From: Streptomyces beijiangensis | GTDB lineage: Bacteria; Actinomycetota; Actinomycetes; Streptomycetales; Streptomycetaceae | Length of the DNA: 41,755 bases | Reading direction: 5' to 3' | NCBI RefSeq assembly: GCF_017315755.1 | Contig: NZ_JAFLRJ010000146.1 | Coordinates: 1-41,755 of the forward strand | In this document: positions 8,732-16,772 of the stretch, one piece after another | Position numbering within the stretch: the first letter of the stretch is position 1 | How the letters are laid out: each line of letters opens with the position of its first letter | Position numbers and translations under genes: made by a program | Notes under the pieces: model-generated | Database searches by the model: none | Seen by the model: the letters and a program-made list of their open reading frames with translations, nothing else | Told to the model about the DNA's origin: nothing

Positions 8732-9382
8732 TCAGTGCAGCTCGGTGCGGCTGAGGAGACCCCTGATGGTGAGGTCGAGTGTGGTGCGTGCCTGCTCCTC
8801 GCTCAGATGCAGGTCGGTGCGCAGCGTCTCCCAGTACGGCCAGACGCTGGTGGCGAGCAGAGCGTCCAGGAGTACTTCGCGAGCGGGTGCGGGCAGTCGG
8901 GCGAGTTCCGTGTCAAAGACCGATTCCACATCGGCGCGGGCCAGGGCGAGCGTCTCCTGCTTGATCAGCCGCAGTTCCGCCGAGAACGGTTCATGAATGC
9001 GGGCGGCTCGCCAACTCGGCGCCATGGTCTCCAGCACGTGTGCCCGCTGCGCGACGAACGCCTCGATCCTTTCGGCCAGTGGGCTCTGGGGCGGGATCGG
9101 TTCGAGCAGGGACAGCAGGATCTCCACGTCCCGCCGGCCGGCGTGGGCGAGCAGGCTCTCCATATCCTCGAAGTGCATCCATACGGTGCGCAGGGACACG
9201 CCGGCCTGCTTGGCGATCCGGGGCGCGGTCGGCCGCAGGTCGCCCTCGTCGTTCAGGGCGCGAATGGCGTCGATGATGGCCAGCCGGGTGCGCTGGGAGC
9301 GTGCCGCGCGGCCGTCCGCTGGATTCTTGCTGTTGTCCGCGTCTTGGGGCGTGTGGTGCGGGGCGGTTGGTCGCTTCGTCAT
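8732..9382 (-). CDS. TetR family transcriptional regulator inside catabolic operon
   Basis: A 216-residue regulator with the TetR N-terminal helix-turn-helix (DAIRALNDEGDLRPTAPRIA, then VSLRTVWMHFEDMESLLAHA) and a helical C-domain. I placed the start at ATG 9382 (M-T-K-R-P) because GGGAG lies upstream; in-frame codons extend further, but without family-like sequence. It sits fifth in a seven-gene same-strand run, 100 bp after the acyl-CoA ligase, so it may be both co-transcribed and served by its own promoter. Probable repressor of this operon, with a pathway intermediate such as an acyl-CoA as ligand (inference). Confidence 0.85.
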   Translation of the reverse strand: MTKRPTAPHHTPQDADNSKNPADGRAARSQRTRLAIIDAIRALNDEGDLRPTAPRIAKQAGVSLRTVWMHFEDMESLLAHAGRRDVEILLSLLEPIPPQSPLAERIEAFVAQRAHVLETMAPSWRAARIHEPFSAELRLIKQETLALARADVESVFDTELARLPAPAREVLLDALLATSVWPYWETLRTDLHLSEEQARTTLDLTIRGLLSRTELH

Positions 9383-9425
9383 GTCGGGGCGGCTCCCATG
9401 CTGTGGCCGTGCGGCAGGTGGGGTG

Positions 9426-9445
9426 CACGATTCGGGGCGATCGTG
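9426..9445. promoter_or_regulatory. Inverted repeat upstream of tetR
   Basis: CACGAT and ATCGTG arms separated by eight bases, in the 100-bp gap in front of the tetR start at 9382. It could be an autoregulatory site or a weak hairpin behind the ligase gene. The arms are short, so support is weak. Confidence 0.25.
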
Positions 9446-9482
9446 GGTGTGCGCTGTGGCTGAGCGAGACGGCGGGGGCACG

Positions 9483-11111
9483 TCACGAGCCCTCGGCAGG
9501 CTGCTGCACGGCGGAACCATCCTGTGGTGCGCGGTCCTGCTCGGCGTAGGCGCGGAGCGCCTTGCGGTCGAGCTTTCCGACACTGGTCAGGGGGAGTCGG
9601 TCGATCACACGGATCTCGCGCGGATATTTGTGGGCCGCCAGATGGTCGCGCGCGTACGCGATCAACTCCGCGGGATCCGTCCGGCAGCCGGGATGCAGTG
9701 CGACGAATGCCACGACCTCTTCGCCGAGGCGGGGGTCGGGGCGGCCGACCACACCGGCTTGGGCGACGCTCGGGTGGGTGATGAGGGTGTCTTCGATGTC
9801 GCGGGGAAAAATGTTGAAGCCGCCGCGCAGGATGAGGTCCTTCTTGCGGTCGACGATGTAGAGGAAGCCGTCGGTGTCGAGGTGGCCGATGTCGCCGGTG
9901 TACAGCCAGCCGTCGCGCAGTGTCCGGGCGGTCAGGGTGGGGGCGTGCCAGTAGCCGCTCATCACCCCGGCGGAGCGTACGCAGATCTCGCCGTCGCTGC
10001 CGGCGGGCAGGGCGCGGTCCGTGTCGTCGCGGATCTCGACGGCGTATCCGGGCAGCGGCCGGCCGACGGAGTCGGGGCGGATGTGGCCGGGCCGGGTGGC
10101 GGAGACGACCGAGCCGGATTCCGTCAGGCCGTAGCCCTCCAGGATGCGGCTGTGGGGCAGGCGCTCCTGCCAGGCGAGCCGGGTTTCGTAGGGGAGTGGA
10201 GCGCCGCCGCTGTTGACCAGGCGCAGTTCGGACAGGTCGGCGTTCTCCAGGGGCTGGCCGAGCAGCATCTGGATCATGCTGGGGACCAGGGTGGTGCGCT
10301 GGATGCGGTGCTCGTGAGCGAGGGTGAGCCATTCGGCCGGGTCGAACCAGCGTTGCAGTACGGCGAGTTGAGGCTTGGGGGCCTGCCAGCCGGCCAGCGT
10401 CACGATCAGTCCGTAAGCATGGGACAGGGGCAGCGGGACGAGGGTGCGGTTGATGGTGTCGGTCAGTCCGGGTTCCTCCCCTGCCTGGTACGCGGCGAGT
10501 GAGCACGTGTGCAGGTTGCGGTGGCTGAGCATGACCCCCTTGGCGCGGCCGGTGGTGCCGCCGGTGTAGAGCAGGGCGGCCAGCTCTTCGTTCCCGCGGG
10601 TGACGATTCCCGTGGCGTCGGCATCGGCGTCGGCGGCTTCGAGGTCGGTGAAGGTGGAGACGGTCAGGGTTCCCGGCAGGCCGGCTGCCGCCTCCTCAGG
10701 GAGCTCGTCCACCAGGAGCAGGTGCTGCAGATCGGGCGCATCGGCCGCGGCCGCGGCGACGGTGGCGAGCAGGCCCGAGGCGGTGATGATCGCGCGGGCT
10801 CCGGAGTCGGTCAGGATGTGGGCGAGTTCGCCCGGGGTCACCAGGAACATCACCGGGGTGACCACAGCGCCGGACCGCCAGATGGCGTTGTACGCGACGG
10901 ACACCTCGGGCCGGTTCGCCATCAGTACGACGACCCGGTCCCCCGGCCGGATGCCGAGTCGGCTCAGCGCGCCGCCGATCCTCGCGGCTCGCTCCTGCAG
11001 CTCCCCGAACCGGTGGACCTGCCCGTCGTACACCAATGCGTCGTGGTCTCCGTGTCGTTCGTACGCGGCCTCGGGGAGCAGGGCCAGATTCAACTCGTGA
11101 TGGATCGACAT
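9483..11111 (-). CDS. Acyl-CoA ligase, class I adenylate-forming (AMP-binding)
   Basis: ATP-dependent acyl-adenylate then acyl-CoA formation, 543 residues. P-loop-like A3 motif is LLYTGGTTGRAKGVMLSHRN, A5 is GYGLTESG, A7 is WLYTGDIGHLDTDGF, the hinge A8 is DRKKDLILRGGFNIFPRDIE, and the terminal catalytic lysine lies in LTSVGKLDRKAL. ATG 11111 was chosen (M-S-I-H-H) with AGGA seven bases upstream. The family covers fatty-acid, 4-coumarate and cyclohexanecarboxylate ligases; the substrate pocket cannot be assigned by eye. Located between the EboD-like gene and the tetR gene. It likely activates the acid made by the aldehyde dehydrogenase of the same operon. Confidence 0.9.
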   Translation of the reverse strand: MSIHHELNLALLPEAAYERHGDHDALVYDGQVHRFGELQERAARIGGALSRLGIRPGDRVVVLMANRPEVSVAYNAIWRSGAVVTPVMFLVTPGELAHILTDSGARAIITASGLLATVAAAAADAPDLQHLLLVDELPEEAAAGLPGTLTVSTFTDLEAADADADATGIVTRGNEELAALLYTGGTTGRAKGVMLSHRNLHTCSLAAYQAGEEPGLTDTINRTLVPLPLSHAYGLIVTLAGWQAPKPQLAVLQRWFDPAEWLTLAHEHRIQRTTLVPSMIQMLLGQPLENADLSELRLVNSGGAPLPYETRLAWQERLPHSRILEGYGLTESGSVVSATRPGHIRPDSVGRPLPGYAVEIRDDTDRALPAGSDGEICVRSAGVMSGYWHAPTLTARTLRDGWLYTGDIGHLDTDGFLYIVDRKKDLILRGGFNIFPRDIEDTLITHPSVAQAGVVGRPDPRLGEEVVAFVALHPGCRTDPAELIAYARDHLAAHKYPREIRVIDRLPLTSVGKLDRKALRAYAEQDRAPQDGSAVQQPAEGS

Positions 11112-11161
11112 TGCCCATCCTGCTTTCTGTCCGTGCCGGGCGCTGGTCCGGGGATGGGGCC

Positions 11162-12304
11162 TCACCGTGTTGCCTGGGCCCAGCGGTTGACGTGGTGGAT
11201 GCTTGCGGTCATCGCCGCGAGATCGATGTCACGCACATCGATGCCCCGGCCGAGTGCGGTGAGGGTGGTAAGGGTGAGCGGCCCGCCGATGTGCTCCGCG
11301 AACTCGCCCAGTCCGTCCGGGAGACGGGGATCGGCGAGCTCGGGAACGTACGCCTGGAAGCCGAGCGCCGCGAGCAGCGACATCACGCGCCGCCAGGCGG
11401 ACTTGGGCAGCAGCCCGGTGCGGTGGGCGTAGGTGGTGTCGATGGCGACGCCGAGGGCGACCGCCTCACCGTGGCGCAGCCTGAATCCGCTGAGCTGCTC
11501 CAGTTTGTGGGCCGCCCAGTGGCCGAAGTCCAGTGGCCGGCCCGATCCTGTCTCGAAGGGGTCCCCGGCGCCGGTGATGTGCTCCAGATGCAGCTGTGCG
11601 CAGCGCCGGATGAGCCGGTGCATCGCCGCACTGTCCCGGGCGGCCAACGCGGGCGCGTCGGCCTCGATGCGGTCGAAGAACTCCGCGTCCTTCAGTGCGG
11701 CGATCTTCACCGCCTCGCTCGTGCCCGAGCGCCAGTCCCGGTCCGAGAGCGTCGACAGCAGGCTCGTGTCGTTGATGACGGCCCTCGGCGGGGTGAAGGT
11801 GCCGATGAAATTCTTCTGACCGCAGGCGTTGACACCGTTCTTCACCCCGATCCCGGCGTCCGCCTGCGCGAGGACCGTACTCGGCATGCGGATCAGTCGT
11901 ATCCCGCGGTGCGCGGTCGCCGCGGCGAATCCCGCGGCATCCAGGATCGCGCCTCCGCCGATGGCCAATACGTACGCATGCCGGTCCAGATGACGCTCCG
12001 CGACGGCCCCGCGGAGCGCGGATCCGTGCCACATGCCGTCCTTGGCACGCTCACCCGCGGGCAGGACGATCGGTTCGCCGGCGAACTCCAGGTGTTCGGA
12101 GTGCCGTTTGCCGTAGGCGGCCAGCCGGTCGGGCAGGGCGGGCTGTGCGGCGAGCAGCCCGGCATCCAGTACGGCGAGGACCCGGCTGCCGCCGTCGCGC
12201 AGTACCCCGGCGAGGGTCGGATCGTCGGGGTGGAGGGCGTCGGTGGTGAAGTGCACGCCGTAGCGGTAGGTGACGGTGAAGCGGGCCGTGAGCTCCGCGG
12301 TCAC
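11162..12304 (-). CDS. 3-dehydroquinate synthase-like sugar-phosphate cyclase, EboD type
   Basis: Member of the dehydroquinate synthase fold (NAD+ and metal dependent), 380 residues. NAD motif GGGAILDAAGFAAA, PSTVLAQADAGIGVKNGVN, the EboD-style KNFIGTFTPPRAVINDT, and metal ligands Glu in SGTSEAVKIA and His in DFGHWAAHKLE and RHGEAVALG. The sequence fits the EboD branch more than true AroB. The start is taken as the GTG at 12304 that overlaps the TGA of the upstream gene (GTGA); it gives an N-terminus ending in FTVTYRYGVHFT, as in the family. A GTG at 12319 is also possible. No other ebo genes (TatD-like eboB, UbiA-like eboC) are visible, so it works in another setting here. Confidence 0.8.
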   Translation of the reverse strand: MTAELTARFTVTYRYGVHFTTDALHPDDPTLAGVLRDGGSRVLAVLDAGLLAAQPALPDRLAAYGKRHSEHLEFAGEPIVLPAGERAKDGMWHGSALRGAVAERHLDRHAYVLAIGGGAILDAAGFAAATAHRGIRLIRMPSTVLAQADAGIGVKNGVNACGQKNFIGTFTPPRAVINDTSLLSTLSDRDWRSGTSEAVKIAALKDAEFFDRIEADAPALAARDSAAMHRLIRRCAQLHLEHITGAGDPFETGSGRPLDFGHWAAHKLEQLSGFRLRHGEAVALGVAIDTTYAHRTGLLPKSAWRRVMSLLAALGFQAYVPELADPRLPDGLGEFAEHIGGPLTLTTLTALGRGIDVRDIDLAAMTASIHHVNRWAQATR

Positions 12305-13566
12305 CAGGACATCCGCCACACCGCGCCATTGCCCGCGGCCGCGTCCATGGTGCCCTTGCCCGGCTCGAAATGGCCGAAGTCCAGCGCATAGAGGTGACCG
12401 TCCGGGCCGAACTTGACGTCGATGGGGCGCTTGAGGGGTGAGGAGACGGTGGTGGTGCTCCAGTCGCGCGGGTCCACGACGGCGAAACACCTGCCGACGC
12501 GCGGCCCACGCGGTGCGGTCATCGGTATCTCGTCACCGAACAGGGCTACCACGATCCGCCCGTCCGGAGAAGCGTCCATCTTCACCGCCGACACATGAGG
12601 CTCGAAGGCCACCAAGGGCGTCTCAGGGGCGGGGAGTTCGTCGTGATTGGCCAGCACGAAGGCGGGGGCCTCACCTCCGTCAGGGGCGAAGCGGGGGGCG
12701 TCGACCGGCACGGCGCCGATGTAGTCGGGCCATCCGTACCAGGCACCCTGTCGCACCTCGTAGAGCAGTTCGGGGACCTCGCCGACCGGGCGGCTGCCGC
12801 GGTCGTCGGCGCCCTGGTCGGTGGCCAGCAGCCGTCCGTCGGGCAGGAACAGCAGGCCGAAGGCGTTGCGCAGCCCCCACGCCACCAGCCGCAGATCACT
12901 GCCGTCCGGTGCGCAGCTCATCACCGCTGAGGTACAGGGAAGTTGCGCGGCAAGACGCGTGCCCACCGGGTGTGCGCGGCCGAACTGGGCGAACGGGCCG
13001 GTCGTCGCCGTCGTTCCCGCCTCCAGTGGGTTGTCCGTTCGGGCGCGTACTCCGGTGAGTTCGATGTCGTGGCCGGGGATGTCGACCGGGTGCGGAATCT
13101 GCTTGAGCCAGGCGATGTCGAGGGCATCCAGACCGATGATCGAGGTGTTGGTGGCCGCCCCCTGGCTGAAGTACAGCCGGCCGTCGGGGCCGAAGACGGT
13201 CATGTTGGTGTGGTAGTTTCCGCCGCCCGGCAGGTCGTCCAGGACCGTTTCCACCGGGCCGCCTTCGAGAGCGAGTCGCAGGATCCGCCCCGGCTGGCCG
13301 CCCTCGGAGATGTACAGGGCCCCGTCGTGGCAGGTCAGTCCTGTCACTGGAGAGCGCAGCCCGTCGGCCAGCAGCTCACGGTTGCTCTCGTCGACCCGCC
13401 AGACGCGGCCTCCGGCCGGTGCGCCGGCGAACGGGAGGCCGGACTCGGCGACGTACAGGCGCCCCTGCTCGTCGAAGGCGATGCCGGTGGGGAAGTGGAA
13501 ACCGCGGGCGAAGGGCTGCAGGGACATGAAGGCCGTCGGGGTGATGTGGGGCCGGGCAGTGGTCAT
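12301..13566 (-). CDS. Six-bladed propeller protein, sorbosone dehydrogenase/SMP-30-like
   Basis: 421 residues of NHL/SGL-type repeats (PTGIAFDEQGRLYVAESGLP, then DGALYISEGG and FGPDGRLYFSQGA) and a GSDH-like block (LRNAFGLLFLPDGRLLATDQ, then GAWYGWPDYIG). This is the arrangement of L-sorbosone/glucose dehydrogenases and gluconolactonase-like proteins, several of which bind PQQ. ATG 13566 follows AAGGAG; longer frames lack a ribosome site. No convincing signal peptide is seen. It shares a GTGA overlap with the EboD-like gene, so the pair is co-translated. Oxidation or lactone hydrolysis of a sugar-like or cyclitol substrate is plausible; the exact activity is unknown. Confidence 0.8.
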   Translation of the reverse strand: MTTARPHITPTAFMSLQPFARGFHFPTGIAFDEQGRLYVAESGLPFAGAPAGGRVWRVDESNRELLADGLRSPVTGLTCHDGALYISEGGQPGRILRLALEGGPVETVLDDLPGGGNYHTNMTVFGPDGRLYFSQGAATNTSIIGLDALDIAWLKQIPHPVDIPGHDIELTGVRARTDNPLEAGTTATTGPFAQFGRAHPVGTRLAAQLPCTSAVMSCAPDGSDLRLVAWGLRNAFGLLFLPDGRLLATDQGADDRGSRPVGEVPELLYEVRQGAWYGWPDYIGAVPVDAPRFAPDGGEAPAFVLANHDELPAPETPLVAFEPHVSAVKMDASPDGRIVVALFGDEIPMTAPRGPRVGRCFAVVDPRDWSTTTVSSPLKRPIDVKFGPDGHLYALDFGHFEPGKGTMDAAAGNGAVWRMSW

Positions 13567-13673
13567 GAGGTGGTGGGCTCCTTGCCAAGGGGGAGGGAGG
13601 CCGGGGCCGCCTGCTTCTCCGCAGGTGGCTCCGGCCGCGAGGCGGGCCGTTGCAGGGAGAGCCGGGGGACGAG

Positions 13674-15122
13674 TCAGTACAGGCCGAGCGAACGGATGCC
13701 GCCGGGGGCGATCGCTCCCCAGGTCCAGCCGTAGCCGACGTACACCCGCCCGCCCGAGACGGTGGGGCCGCCGGCCGCACCCTTCTCGATGGCCGTGGCG
13801 CCGTCCGGGGTGCCGATGTACTTGGTGAACAGGGTCCGTCCGGTGGCGGCGCTGTGGGCGCGCAGGGTGCCTTCCCAGGTGGTGAAGTACAGCACCCCGT
13901 TGGCGATCGCGACGCCGCCGAAGCCGCCCTCCGGCAGGTCGGCCTGCCACTTGGTGGCTCCCGTCGTGGCGTTCAGGGCGAACAGCGTGGCGGCGGTGGG
14001 GCGGGCGTCGGCGCGGCTGGTCGCCGTGGCCTCGGTGTTGCCGACCGCGTAGATCGTGCCGTCGGCGTAGGCGGTGGTGTGCTCGATTCCGCCGAGCTGG
14101 GTCCCCTTGACGAGGTTCCTGGACCACACCGGGGCGCCGGTCCTGGCGTCGAACGCCTTGTAGCTGCCGCCCTTGTCCCCGGAGCCGACCACCCGGCGGC
14201 CGTTGACGTTGAACAGGTTCGGCGCGGCGCCCAGGTCGGCGTCCTTGCCGTACGGCGAGGCGTCGGAGAAGACGTCATCGGCGGTGTACTGGTGATGCCA
14301 GGCGATTTTCCCGGTGCGGTAGTCGAGCGCGACCAGCGAGTCCGACATCGGACCGGCGGGCGCGCTGTAGGACTGCCCCGTGCCGATGTAGGCCAGGCCC
14401 AGGCTCGTGTCGACCGCCGCCGACGACCACACCGACACGCCGGTGCAGTCCGCGGTACAGACGGGCGTTCGCCACTTCACGCGGCCCGTCGCGATGTCGA
14501 GGCCGACCACGCTGCCCTGGAACGGGGGGCTGGCCGGTGTGAACACCTGGAAGGAGGCGCTGCCGATGACGAGAGTGTCGCCGGCGATGACAGGCGAGGA
14601 CCAGACCAGGGCGTTCGGCGTGGACTCGATGCCCGCTCCCCACTTCTTGGCGCCGGTCTTCTTGTCCACGGCGTAGACCATGCCGCCGTAGCCGGCGATG
14701 TAGACGGTGTCGCCCACCACCGCGGGTGAGCCCGGCAGTTGCGCCGGATTCAGCTTCGTCTGCCACACCGTGGCACCTGATCCGGCCTTGCGTGCCGTGA
14801 GGTTGCCCGCGAAGTCGGAGTAGTAGACGACATCGTCGACGACGGCTGGAGTACTGGTCACCGCCGCCCCCGCCGCGCTCCATTTTTCGTTGAGCCGAGC
14901 GACGTTCGCGGTGCTCAGGAGCCACTCGTCGGCGCTCCGCGTGTTGGCGAGGTCATGACCGAACGACGGCCAGTCGGTCGACACCGGTGTACCGGCCTGC
15001 GCGGCAGGCACTGCCTTTCGCTGTGGGGGCGATGCGGCTCCCGGCCCGGCCAGGGCCAGGGTGAGGGTGGCCGCGACGGCTGCCGCCAGAGCAGTGACCG
15101 ACTTCTTTGTCATCACAAGCAT
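13674..15122 (-). CDS. Secreted PQQ-binding-like beta-propeller (PVA dehydrogenase-like)
   Basis: Exported protein: N-terminus MLVMTKKSVTAL, then a long Ala/Leu/Val stretch ending AGPGAAS, a typical Sec signal with cleavage near residue 34. The mature part has repeated propeller blades with tryptophan-docking motifs (VYAVDKKTGAKKWG, ATGRVKWRTPVC, GSYKAFDARTGAPVW, ALNATTGATKWQADLP), as in polyvinyl-alcohol dehydrogenase and other PQQ enzymes or BamB-like scaffolds. The start at 15122 is favoured over the internal ATG 15113 because AGGAAGG lies about 11 bases upstream. First gene of the long operon, so it probably carries out the first, extracytoplasmic oxidation. Dehydrogenase activity is inferred; PQQ ligands were not verified. 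Confidence 0.8.
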   Translation of the reverse strand: MLVMTKKSVTALAAAVAATLTLALAGPGAASPPQRKAVPAAQAGTPVSTDWPSFGHDLANTRSADEWLLSTANVARLNEKWSAAGAAVTSTPAVVDDVVYYSDFAGNLTARKAGSGATVWQTKLNPAQLPGSPAVVGDTVYIAGYGGMVYAVDKKTGAKKWGAGIESTPNALVWSSPVIAGDTLVIGSASFQVFTPASPPFQGSVVGLDIATGRVKWRTPVCTADCTGVSVWSSAAVDTSLGLAYIGTGQSYSAPAGPMSDSLVALDYRTGKIAWHHQYTADDVFSDASPYGKDADLGAAPNLFNVNGRRVVGSGDKGGSYKAFDARTGAPVWSRNLVKGTQLGGIEHTTAYADGTIYAVGNTEATATSRADARPTAATLFALNATTGATKWQADLPEGGFGGVAIANGVLYFTTWEGTLRAHSAATGRTLFTKYIGTPDGATAIEKGAAGGPTVSGGRVYVGYGWTWGAIAPGGIRSLGLY

Positions 15123-15615
15123 GCTTCTGTTCGCCTTCCTTACTTCCTCGGTGCCGTACGGGGGAGGGGAGTCGAGCAAGGGCGAGACGGGGCAACTATC
15201 AGCACCCGCCGTGCAAAAAGCTGGGCTGCGGCAGGAGTATGGCCTCGTTGCACTCAAGGTGCAATAAGTTGCGCCGAGGATGATGCGGGAGTCGTGTGGT
15301 CAACGCCCGCTGCGGCAACCTGTGTTGCGCGGAGGGATGGCGGGCCGAAGGGGATGGTTGAGGGGGGGCAGGGCCCGGCAGGTGGGTATTCGGCCGCCAG
15401 TCACTTCCGCGTGCCGACGGGGAAACTTGTCGAGCGCACGACGGGAACGGACCACGGGGCGGCTATCCGACGCTAGTTCTCTGACCGATATGGTCCACGG
15501 GGTCGGCGAGACGGCCTTTATCTGTGCATGCCGGCCTGAGGAGCAGCACGGCAGCACGAACCTCCATGTCCGATACCTGCCAGCATGGGCCGTCCTGGAA
15601 AGTCAGGGTGTTGTC
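15123..15615. other. Divergent intergenic region
   Basis: About 490 bp between the propeller gene and the NTF2-like gene. It holds the minus-strand promoter/palindrome described separately. No convincing coding sequence: the reading frames lack ribosome sites and family-like sequence. The plus-strand promoter for the NTF2-like gene must lie here but I could not fix it. Confidence 0.5.
15236..15264 (-). promoter_or_regulatory. Promoter with overlapping palindrome for the propeller/CoA-ligase operon
   Basis: On the minus strand TTGCAC (15264-15259), a 17-bp spacer and CATACT (15241-15236) make a good vegetative promoter about 115 bp upstream of the first gene. The palindrome TTGCAC-N5-GTGCAA (15248-15264) covers the -35 and spacer, and a further GTGCAA half-site lies at 15211-15216. 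A repressor bound here would block the promoter; the operon's own TetR protein is the natural candidate. Confidence 0.55.
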
Positions 15616-16059
15616 ATGACGACGGCATCGGGAACAGACGGTATGGCTGTACTTGAAGGCATGTATGCGGCCGAGGCCCGGTATTTGGCCGCTGGCGGGC
15701 CTGGCATCGCGACCTTTGAGCCGCTCGCGCGGTTCTTCGCCGCCGATGTGGTGTTGCACCAAGCGGAGTCGCTGCCCTATGGCGGCGTGTGGCGTGGTCA
15801 CGATGGCATGGAGCGTTTCTTCGTGACCATGAGCCGGGCGTGGGAGTCATTCGAGATGGTGGAGCAGAAGTTTCTGGCTACGGAGGGCACTCTCGTGGTG
15901 CTGACTCAGGTCCACGCACGTGCCCGCGCCACGGGTCGGAATCTCGATTTTCCGATGTTGCAGACGATCACCGTCGAGGATGGACGCATCACGGAAGTGA
16001 ACCCCTTCTACTGGGACACCCAGATGATCGCCAGCGCCTGTACGAGCCCGGTGGACTAG
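15616..16059 (+). CDS. NTF2-like / SnoaL-fold protein
   Basis: 147 residues with the pattern of the ketosteroid-isomerase/SnoaL-like domain: an N-terminal helix pair (MYAAEARYLAAGG), FEPLARFFAADVVLHQAESLP, a conserved-looking GGVWRGHDGMERFF helix, and a final sheet ending TITVEDGRITEVNPFYWD. Members are small cone-shaped enzymes or binding proteins, so function cannot be deduced further. ATG 15616 follows AGGG. Divergent from the propeller operon; a strong hairpin follows 65 bp after the stop. It may act on an intermediate of the divergent pathway, but this is only positional. Confidence 0.75.
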   Translation: MTTASGTDGMAVLEGMYAAEARYLAAGGPGIATFEPLARFFAADVVLHQAESLPYGGVWRGHDGMERFFVTMSRAWESFEMVEQKFLATEGTLVVLTQVHARARATGRNLDFPMLQTITVEDGRITEVNPFYWDTQMIASACTSPVD

Positions 16060-16123
16060 CCCGCCGGATTGTTGGATCACGCCGCGTTCACGTCTCTGGG
16101 CGGCCAGGACATCGGGATGGCGG

Positions 16124-16144
16124 GCGTTGGCGGTGCGCCAACGC
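16124..16144 (+). terminator. Hairpin after NTF2-like gene
   Basis: GCGTTGGCG-GTG-CGCCAACGC, a perfect 9-bp stem with a 3-base loop, 65 bp downstream of the stop at 16059. No U-tract, as is common in this genus. Confidence 0.6.
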
Positions 16145-16772
16145 GCGAAGACCCTGCACACCGCTCGGAATCTCGCGCCCCGGCTGGTCCGGGCGTGCAG
16201 GACGGATGAGAGTGCGGTCCGTACATAGGGGTGCCCTTCCGGCCAGGGGCGGACCACTCGGAACAGGACCCGATTCCGGCAGACCTCGGTGTCTTTGCGG
16301 GAGACTGCTTCCGCCCCGGTCAGTACATATTCGTCGTTCGCCTGGACGGTTCGGTGCGCGCCGTGCACGAGGACGACCTGCATGCGGAGGGAGACGGGGA
16401 AGCCGGATATGCCTCTCGGAGGCTGCCACAACGGGCCCCTCCGGACCAGTTCTCACAGTCCGTGAACGATGCGGGGTCGTATATGTGGAGACCTCCTTGG
16501 CACTCGGCTGATCAAGCGGGGAGGCCGTATCTGTGCTGGTAGCGGGTCCGGTGGACGCACTCGTACTTGCCTCGCATGTGGGGCCCGGGACTGCTGCCCT
16601 CACGGCGCAGCCCAGACCCACCGCGTCCCGCACACACCGGCCGGCAGGTCTACCACCTCACGGTCTCGCTGCTAAAGGGCTGGAAATCGATCAACCCCGG
16701 CGTCCCGGTCAACCCTCGCGTACCAGGTCGTGGTCCTGCCCGCTGACCACCATCAGTCTGAGGAGATCTCAT
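16145..16772. other. Non-coding or decayed stretch upstream of DD-peptidase gene
   Basis: Over 600 bp with no gene I can support. Open frames exist on both strands, for example a plus-strand frame from 16231 containing FRPGQYIFVVRLDGSVRAVH, but none has a ribosome site or a recognisable family. It may be gene debris. Confidence 0.4.
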
